Assembly (NCBI GenBank): GCA_037783545.1 | Contig: JBBELK010000326.1 | Location: 1,364,001-1,428,000 of the forward strand | Source: Henricia sp. BOLD:AAB3569 | Taxonomy: Eukaryota; Echinodermata; Asteroidea; Spinulosida; Echinasteridae | Direction of reading: 5' to 3' | DNA: 64,000 nucleotides | Shown here: positions 57,738-64,000 of the stretch, one piece after another | Position numbering within the stretch: position 1 is the first letter of the stretch | Layout: each line of letters begins with the position of its first letter | The notes under the pieces: generated by a model | Databases searched by the model: none | The model's input: the letters and a program-made list of their open reading frames with translations, nothing else | What the model was told of the DNA's origin: nothing | Program-made: the position numbers and the translations under genes

Positions 57738-58034
57738 TGAGCAAAACAATTATTTTCGTCTCGCGAGACGTAAATTAATTTCGCCCCAAAACCACCTCGC
57801 ACTGGACCACTTCACCCTGAAGCACTTCACCCAAAGGCCATTTCGCCCCGAAACCACTTCGTCCAAACACTACCTCGCCCAAATGCCACTTCGCCCCAAA
57901 ACAACTTCGTGCACAGGCCGTGGTTCAGGGCGAAGTGGTTCAGGGCGAAGTGGTTCAGGGCGAAGTGACTGTAAACCATTTGTTTACTGTTTTCTCAAAC
58001 GTTTTTGCTTAGGTTGGTTTTAATCATGCATACC
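57738..58034 (-). repeat. Dispersed repeat D, copy 2
   Basis: Inverted partner of 43363-43682. It runs from TTTTCGTCTCGCGAGACG through TTTCGCCCCAAAACCAC units, flips at GCACAGGCCGTGG and ends with three GGTTCAGGGCGAAGT units, then TTGCTTAGGTTGGTTTTAAT and CATGCATACC. Confidence 0.7.
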
Positions 58035-58039
58035 TGTAG

Positions 58040-58330
58040 TTTATTATCAACTTGAGATGACGAAGAAGGAGTTGCAGTTTTAGAAGTGAGAGGAAAACCC
58101 CCAGAGAAATCCCCGGGGGAAAACCCACGCGGTCAAGTATATAAGACTGCAAACCCAATCCACATATACACGCCCCGGATTCGAACCCGGGACGCCAGAG
58201 ATTTTTAGAATAAATCTTCTGAGGAAACCCACGCGGCCGAGCAGCTAGCAGGGACTGCAAACCCAATCCACATACATGCCCGGGAATAGAACCCGGGACG
58301 CAAGAGGTGAAAGGCGGGGAAAAACCCCGA
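58040..58330 (-). mobile_element. tRNA-derived SINE, family 1, two tandem units
   Basis: Two B-box segments in inverted form lie at 58178-58188 (GGATTCGAACC) and about 58281-58294 (GGGAATAGAACCC). Each is followed by CACAT(A)CATGCC/TACACGCC and the body word GACTGCAAACCCAATCCAC, the inverse of the word in 41838-42010. The outer unit keeps the GGGGATTTCTCTGGGGGTTTTCC part; the inner is shorter. It is either a dimeric SINE or one copy inserted in another. Confidence 0.75.
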
Positions 58331-58382
58331 CGCCAAAGTATTTTATTGGTTTTTGTTATTAAAATAGTGGTCTTTGCACATA

Positions 58383-58667
58383 TGTGACCCGCTCTGCAAA
58401 AAAGGGTCTTAAGTCGCGCTGGCTAGTATTCTTTTTGCGACCATCAAAAGAAATCCGCGGCAAATCCGCGCTCAATAAAATACCAAAACACAATGGAAAT
58501 TCCTGGCGGTGCCCAGACACCGCCTGGAATGTCTGCGTTACGCCTGGAATTTCTTTTGTGTTTAGGTATTTTAATGAGCGTAGAAATGCCACAGATTTCT
58601 TTTGATGGTCGCAAAAAGAATACTAGCCAGCGCGACTTAAGACCCTTTTTTTGCAGAGCGGGTCACA
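58383..58667. mobile_element. Palindromic TGTGACCCGC MITE, 285 bp (TSD TA)
   Basis: Ends TGTGACCCGCTCTGCAAAAA and TTTTTGCAGAGCGGGTCACA are inverted. The mirror extends about 110 bp through GGGTCTTAAGTCGCGCTGGC, TAGTATTCTTTTTGCGACCA and TCAAAAGAAAT. TA flanks both ends (58381-58382 and 58668-58669). The arms are nearly identical, suggesting a fairly young insertion. A Tc1/mariner-related MITE is the likeliest class. Frames on both strands are symmetry artefacts. Confidence 0.8.
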
Positions 58668-59374
58668 TATATCTTACTCACAAAATGAGTGCATGGTTAT
58701 TGATGGTGAGCAGACAGCGTTTTCGCTACTATAGGCCGTGTGACGCTGCCGATTTTTCTGTCATGCCGTGGCACCCACCTCGGATCTACACACAAATCCT
58801 TGAATATGTAGTTTAAAGCATGATAAATTCAACGGTGAATGCTGTCATTTCCACAACTGGTCACATATGGTGACATTTTGAGTTAAATTAGTCTTCTTCC
58901 TCATTCATTTCAACGTAATTGCTTAGTATGGCCGGCAAAAAGGAATATTGTACAAACGATTTTTGAAATTATTCTTTTTTTTTCCTTTCCAGTATTGTAG
59001 TTTTAGTTCCAACATTCTGGAATTATTTGTATTCTGAACAAATTACTGTGTATTCATCAATGTCGATCAGAACTCATGTTATCGTTGTTTTGTCCTCGTT
59101 TTCGTAATTCTGTTTAGTATATTTTGTTCCCAAAATTATCGGCTCGTCATACAGAGTCGTTTTAGGGCTACAGATAACGCTAACAAATTTAACCTCGTAC
59201 ATACAACAGTATGTTGTGTCATTGAAATTTGCGAAAGCATCGAAACTACTGGGAACGCTGTTTGCGCTTATCCACGCCGCACCACGACGTACGAAGACGA
59301 GAAACGTGCGTACAAAAATGTACCGAAATTGTTGGTAAAATGGAGTGCATAGTGCATGTTTGTGAAGAGGAAAT
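58668..59374. other. Noncoding stretch
   Basis: AT-rich. Nothing recognised. Confidence 0.35.
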
Positions 59375-59594
59375 GGGTCTTTCTATAAATTAGGGGTCCA
59401 ATGTTGGTGTTTTTGTAAATTCAGGACACATTCTTTAAATACTTTCCATCTCAAAGAGTGAGTACATAAATTACAATTCATACAAGATAGTTTAAAGGCC
59501 AATTTAATGATTTTTGTACGAAAAAAACACATATTAGGTGTAACGGGGGACACTAAATGTCACACTTTTGGACCCCTAATTTATAGAAAGACCC
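59375..59594. mobile_element. GGGT-ended MITE, 220 bp (TSD AAAT/AAAC)
   Basis: Ends GGGTCTTTCTATAAATTAGG and CCTAATTTATAGAAAGACCC are exact inverted repeats continuing into GGTCCA/TGGACC. AAAT and AAAC flank it. It carries GGGGGACACTAAA, a word repeated in the 46542-47767 element. No coding capacity. Confidence 0.8.
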
Positions 59595-59720
59595 AAACGT
59601 CAGACTTAGTAACATTGACCGGTATTAGCTGGCATAAAATAACCTCATGTGCCGAAAGTGGAAGAACATTCCATACTTCACCAAGTGATCAGTCTGTTGA
59701 TTATGGATAGCCGAGGCCTA

Positions 59721-59833
59721 TAACGTAAATGTCGGCATAGTCGCCAGGTCCGTGAGGACCTATTCATCAGCCATTGTTCATCAATAGGGTGGCGAGGTCA
59801 CGGACTTGGCGACTATACCGACATTTACGCTAC
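59721..59833. repeat. Long hairpin, about 113 bp
   Basis: The left arm has CGTAAATGTCGGCATAGTCG then CCAGGTCCGTGAGG, and the right arm CACGGACTTGGCGACTAT then ACCGACATTTACG, giving roughly 35 nearly perfect base pairs, weaker pairing to about 45, and an 18-22-base loop. It is either a very compact foldback MITE or a precursor-like RNA hairpin. Confidence 0.75.
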
Positions 59834-60127
59834 ATGCATTTTTTGTGGATTTATACATGTACTTGTATTTTTACTTGGTATATGCAAACCTCCCTCCGTG
59901 CTATATGTACTTTGGGTATACCGTACACATTCGCCCCTAATTCGTCCTAACGACATGATAATGCCCCAGAAAGTGTAAATTTGGTTAGCAAACATGGTTT
60001 TAGCAATGAGAAAATATCAAGTTTTTTTTTGAAAAGCGTCACACGGCCTATATGGAATCATTATAAATAAAACACTTCTGCATCTTATGACAAAACGCCC
60101 TAAATAAAAGCACATGCCAATGTACGC

Positions 60128-60190
60128 TGCCAGGATTCGAACTCAAAGAATTGATCTAGATGAGTTCAACGCGCCGTGCCGTCGATGTTA
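60128..60190 (-). repeat. tRNA-like fragment
   Basis: On the minus strand a B box AGTTCGAATCC lies in a stem-like CTTTGAG/ context, preceded by a D-arm-poor sequence. The acceptor and D arms cannot be drawn, so it is a SINE head or tRNA pseudogene rather than a gene. Confidence 0.4.
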
Positions 60191-61162
60191 CTCCGTTATT
60201 ACATTTAGAAGAGGACTTGTCATTGTTAACTTTATTATGTGATGATTAGTCAAAGATTGTTTGTTGCTGTTGTTAAAAAAAAGCTCATGGAATCTTGTTT
60301 CCACGTGGGGGGAGGGGGGAGGGGGGTGGGTGCAGTGGCGGCGTAGGTTTGGAAAGATTACTAAGATCCTGGAGACAATATTGGGAGAAAATATTTGCAA
60401 AAAGTCTTTGTATCGAAATAATGCGGACATTACGCCTGACCAGAAATAACGAAACCTTTAAGTGGCAAAACCAAATTTCGCCCATTAGGCGGTGACTGGT
60501 CATAAAGACCATAAATATGACAAAGATACTGCCGCGATGGACCGCTCGTTTCCTGGTCACAGCCCTTGAATAAATATGGGTGTTTTTTTTATTAATAATA
60601 GTCGAACACTTGGAGCTCGGTTGGAGATGCGGGGACCCTGGCCACTGACGAGATCAAAAAGACCGCAATTACGGCCACGGCTTTCGGCAGACTTCTCGTA
60701 AAACCCCTGGTGTGATTAGCAGAATAGTCTTTGTGAATTCACCTTATAATGACTACTGTTATGGTAGGAATATGTGTACAGAGCAAGTGCCGAGTAGCTG
60801 CAAATACGTGCCATAAAACGATCAAACAACCAAAACAATTCGACAAAAGAATCGGCATTGCGGCTGTGGTAGGCATTATTCATAAAATTTCGAGGCAACT
60901 TTCGAGAATTTGGGCACAAAAGATTCCGCACATTGACCCTTGGCTCTAATAAAAGTTGTCCGTTTAGAGCTAGAGCTTCCTAACAGTCGTGAGTGTCAAG
61001 AGCCACGAAGCGAAAAATAAAAACCATAACCATACCTTAACCTTTGCCAGACCATACAAATGTTACGAAATAATAATCAATTTGAATATGACGAAAATAA
61101 TTATTATAATGATTATTTTTGCTGTCCAAAAGGGTGCCTTACTGGAGCAAATTAACAACTCT
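60191..61162. other. Noncoding stretch
   Basis: G-rich patch at 60306-60345. The remainder is AT-rich. No gene was recognised. Confidence 0.35.
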
Positions 61163-61494
61163 CTGAGTGTTCATTAGGGTTTGTTTTGCCCTTACCTGAC
61201 GTAATTATTAACTTTGTATACTCAGTGCTTTCCCAAGAGACTATGAACAACTTCATAGCTTACTCGGGTGGGACTCGAACCCACGACCTCCTGCAAACAA
61301 GGCAGACGTCTTAACCACTCGACCACCGAGCTAGCCGGTGTTGAATGGCCGATTCGAATCATTTCGCAACGGGGATTGCAATTAATCAGTAATTGATTTA
61401 GCTTGCGTCGGGGAGACTGAATGTTAATTAGGGTTAGTTTTTCCCTTACCCGACGTAATTATTAACACTGTATAATCAGTGCTTTCCCTCTGAG
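61163..61494 (-). repeat. Repeat unit with duplicated 66-bp block around a tRNA-like core
   Basis: The block starting CATTAGGG/AATTAGGG and running through CCCTTACC(T/C)GACGTAATTATTAAC to TCAGTGCTTTCCC occurs at about 61172-61237 and again at 61427-61493, 254 bp apart in the same orientation. Between them lies the tRNA-like sequence. This suggests a tandem SINE-type unit, the second one truncated. Confidence 0.65.
61261..61332 (-). tRNA. tRNA-like sequence, anticodon TGT; probably a SINE head
   Basis: The minus strand folds into a 72-nt cloverleaf. The acceptor stem AGCTCGG/CCGAGTA has one mismatch and one wobble, the D stem GTC/GAC closes a GAGTGGTTAA loop, the anticodon stem TCTGC/GCAGG carries loop CTTGTTT, and a perfect T arm GTGGG-TTCGAGT-CCCAC follows. 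The anticodon position (61297-61299) reads TGT (Thr). Position 37 is T instead of the usual purine and the whole lies inside a duplicated repeat unit, so I regard it as a tRNA-derived SINE head rather than a working tRNA. Confidence 0.45.
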
Positions 61495-61794
61495 TTTTAA
61501 GAATGCGCGTACACATTCTATTTCATAAGGGGCCGCGGCGTCCAAACATTTTCACGGTTCTACAAAGCGTATTGGAAAGGGGTAGGGGGATTGAGGGCTG
61601 TGTAGGACCATGGAGAAAGGAATGGTAGGACACACTAGGTTGACATTTCATGGTATATGACAAAACATGTTGATAAATAGTATTTCGGGGGGAGGGAGGG
61701 TGTCTTCAAAAATATATACGCTCTGCTGTAGAACTATCAAAATGTTGAGAACTTCGGACGGCCCCTAAGCATTACTTCCCACATGCATGGATTT
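61495..61794. other. Noncoding stretch
   Basis: Nothing recognised. Confidence 0.35.
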
Positions 61795-62010
61795 TCAAGG
61801 ATTTCTGAAGCAGTGCTGTATCTATGGAGCTGATATGTATGAAGCCTCATTAGTGCCATAGGTGGTATGTATTTCACGAAGTGGTGCATGTCTTTTAAAG
61901 GGTAGGCAATGTGTGTTACTTATAATAGGGCTTTATAGAAATGACTTCAGGACAGGACACTGTAATGCCTGATGAAGACCAAACGTCGCGGTCCACATCG
62001 CAGAACACAT
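61795..62010 (+). repeat. Dispersed repeat B, copy 2
   Basis: ACATGCATGGATTTTCAAGG, TTTCTGAAG, TGTATCTATGGAGCTGA and GCGGTCCACATCGCAGA parallel 24466-24785 in order, with a shorter middle. Confidence 0.5.
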
Positions 62011-62402
62011 CGCAGATCGGCAGAATCAGTATTTGTTCATAACGTCACGTTGGCATATTCTTTGACGAGGCGTTGTAATAACATCGCCTTTTTGTAGAGA
62101 AACATGTAAACAAAACCACGTCGCGCGGGGATCCATGGGATTATTTGGAGTACTCGAATAAAATGGCATGTGTGGTATAGTGTTGGTCCGTGAATTCGAC
62201 GTGTATACTTCGCTACCACAAGAATATGTTACCAACAATACTCCAGAGACTCTTTGGGGTGGCTCCAGTACCGGGGGCTCACTGCATCAGTTGAAGAACG
62301 CGGCATAAACAACTGTGAACTACAATAAAACACAAAATAATGAGCGGCGGTTCGGCGGACAGGTTTGTTACGTCATCTCATTTTAAATTAAATGAAATAT
62401 GT

Positions 62403-62974
62403 ATTATACAATACTCAAAACAATTAAGGGAGCAAAGTATTTTGTGATAATACATTTCTGTACATTATTCATCAAGGTGCCCCAACTGGAGTGAGATATC
62501 ATGATGAAATCTTTGAAACAATCGTTACAACCTTTTGCTGCTGCAGTAGGTGAAGGGTTCTTTATTATGCAAGATAATGCCCGTACCGTCACTGCTTGTG
62601 TTTTGATGGAGGATGTGGGCCAGCTATGTCACAGGATCTGAATCCCAGTTAGAGCATGCAGTACATTGGGAGATACGAGACCGCAACCAGTCTCCAAGGA
62701 CAGTCGATGACCCAAGGACAGCCCTTGTTGAGGATGGGCAGCTCATTCGATTTATGCCTATTGTTTTATGGAATGTGCGAATGGCCGTGGTGGTCATACA
62801 AGTTACGGACATTTAAATACAATTTGTTACAATTAAATAAAATTGATAAACAAAAATTGTGTTTACAAATTATTTCACAATATTCATCGTTATTAATGGG
62901 GAAAACATGATTATGGCACTAGCGGTGTTAAATTCATTAAGAAATAAAAACGTTAAAAACACCATACTGTTGAG
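62403..62974 (+). pseudogene. Tc1-like transposase remnant, copy 2
   Basis: It starts with ATTATACAATACTCAAAACA followed by ATTAAGGGAGC, a typical Tc1-like terminal sequence. Soon after comes the transposase block ending TGCAGTAGGTGAAGGGTTCT and ATGCAAGATAATGCCCGTAC, which is the QDNARP region also present in copy 1. The DDE C-terminal part then decays through several frame changes, and the N-terminal two thirds are deleted. The tail (about 62815-62974) matches the flank of copy 1, ending GTTAAATTCATTAAGAAATA then AAACACCATACTGTTG. Confidence 0.75.
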
Positions 62975-64000
62975 TTAAGATGTACACGTATATGAGGAAT
63001 AATGTCTGATTGTGTACATCTGCCATACTCATTAATTCAGGTGCAAATTATACATTGACGTCAGTCTACATAACACCCAAAAAAGATATTTCTGTTAATA
63101 ACATCGCATATAATGAAGTGTAAACATCGCAGGATTTAGGCAAGAAAAATACGTTTTTACCTGCATCGTTTCCGGCTTGTTCGAAACACCTGAGGGAAAG
63201 GTGAACAAGCATGATCGAATTTCCACCCGTTTCATCTGCAAATTTCGACATCAATTGGATTAGCCAATCATGGTTAAAGCGCGAAATCTGTTCACCTTAA
63301 CTTCTCGGATAGTTGGAGATCACTTGTCTGATGGGTTACGCAGACGACAAGTTTAATAATGGGGTCAATAGTGATAGTCGAAGGTGCGAAGAAAAAGAAA
63401 ACTGTTCTTATACCCAATATGTACGGCACCGAGCCGTAACCTTGTAACGCACTTTTTATCACAAGAAAGTATTCCCACATTAAAGGACGCGTGCAGTATG
63501 ATTTTTATTACATAAAAGCATAGAGGATGTGTTTTATACAGTTGCGTTTTGCTTTAATTGCAGGTTTTCTATTTTGATGCTAATGAACATTTCCATATGA
63601 GCAAAGCTGTGATGTCATCTTAGTAACAACAGAGGAATACGTGCAGTGCATGATGGTATAAAAATCTAGTACGCTGGCAGAATCTCGTACGTACGATTGT
63701 ACACAAGTCAATGGTATTCCAGAGGTGAGAGGGAGTTCTTGGCCGCTTCATGACTGGCGACGCTACGCACACTCGGCTTTAGCAATACCGTAGCCACATA
63801 TTTTCGACAGTTATCTTAAAAATTCCACCCCTGGACGCCCATATAACCCCAAAACAGATAATACAGTAGCCTTAAGGTTGAGTCTGTATCTGAGCTCTAT
63901 ATTACCAGTTAACATTTTGAGTCCAAAACACGAATTCACCGCGGTTTACGAGTTTGAAGCGGCCAAGAACTCCTCTCTCCTCCGGAAACCCACTCACACC
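62975..64000. other. Noncoding stretch to the right edge
   Basis: No gene, array or transposon end recognised. Confidence 0.35.

Noticed and set aside
58359-58816. Proteins on both strands near 58.5 kb
   Set aside because: Mirror-image frames created by a palindromic MITE.

Overview
This window looks like gene-poor nuclear DNA from a marine invertebrate deuterostome, most likely an echinoderm or hemichordate. That is an inference from the single recognisable gene, a FoxD-class forkhead factor, from the mix of short DNA transposons, tRNA-derived SINEs and LINE fragments, and from the very frequent TAGGCCTA-type palindrome. The DNA is AT-rich, full of stops in all frames, and has no bacterial-style gene packing. 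The species was not identified.

The only host gene I can support is an intronless FoxD gene at 7244-8440 (+). Its 398-residue product has a 22-glutamine tract, a complete forkhead domain and an eh1-like (Groucho-binding) motif. A start beginning MT(V/L)S fits the FoxD family better than the more upstream in-frame ATG. No other gene lies within about 7 kb upstream or 55 kb downstream, so any cis-regulation in the window would have to sit in noncoding DNA.

Upstream of FoxD (1-7243) there is a C-rich low-complexity tract with a hAT-like terminus, a reverse-transcriptase fragment of a LINE, a nested pair of GGGCC-ended MITEs (3106-4248), and a possible 1.8 kb TIR element (4281-6110). Downstream, 9-17 kb is nearly featureless.

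From 17 kb to 62 kb the DNA is a layered archive of non-autonomous elements. They include four elements with GGGT...ACCC ends and 4-bp target duplications (17427, 23573, 46542, 59375). There is a CACTG-ended nest at 21685-23135 whose near-empty site survives at 41077-41400. A 3 kb TTGGTTAA-rich TIR element (28335-31391) interrupts a hAT-like repeat and itself carries a 500-bp palindrome and a further MITE. Inverted pairs of dispersed repeats occur at 20092/31760, 37472/51440 and 43363/57738. There are several tRNA-derived SINEs, an interstitial telomere-like tract (41702-41767), LINE 3' ends, and two decayed Tc1-like transposons (56094 and 62403).

The most useful material for follow-up is the structural evidence for element families that lack any visible transposase here: ends, target duplications, nesting order and an almost empty site. 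I did not find a convincing new multi-gene system. All similarities between repeats were read by eye; identities are approximate.
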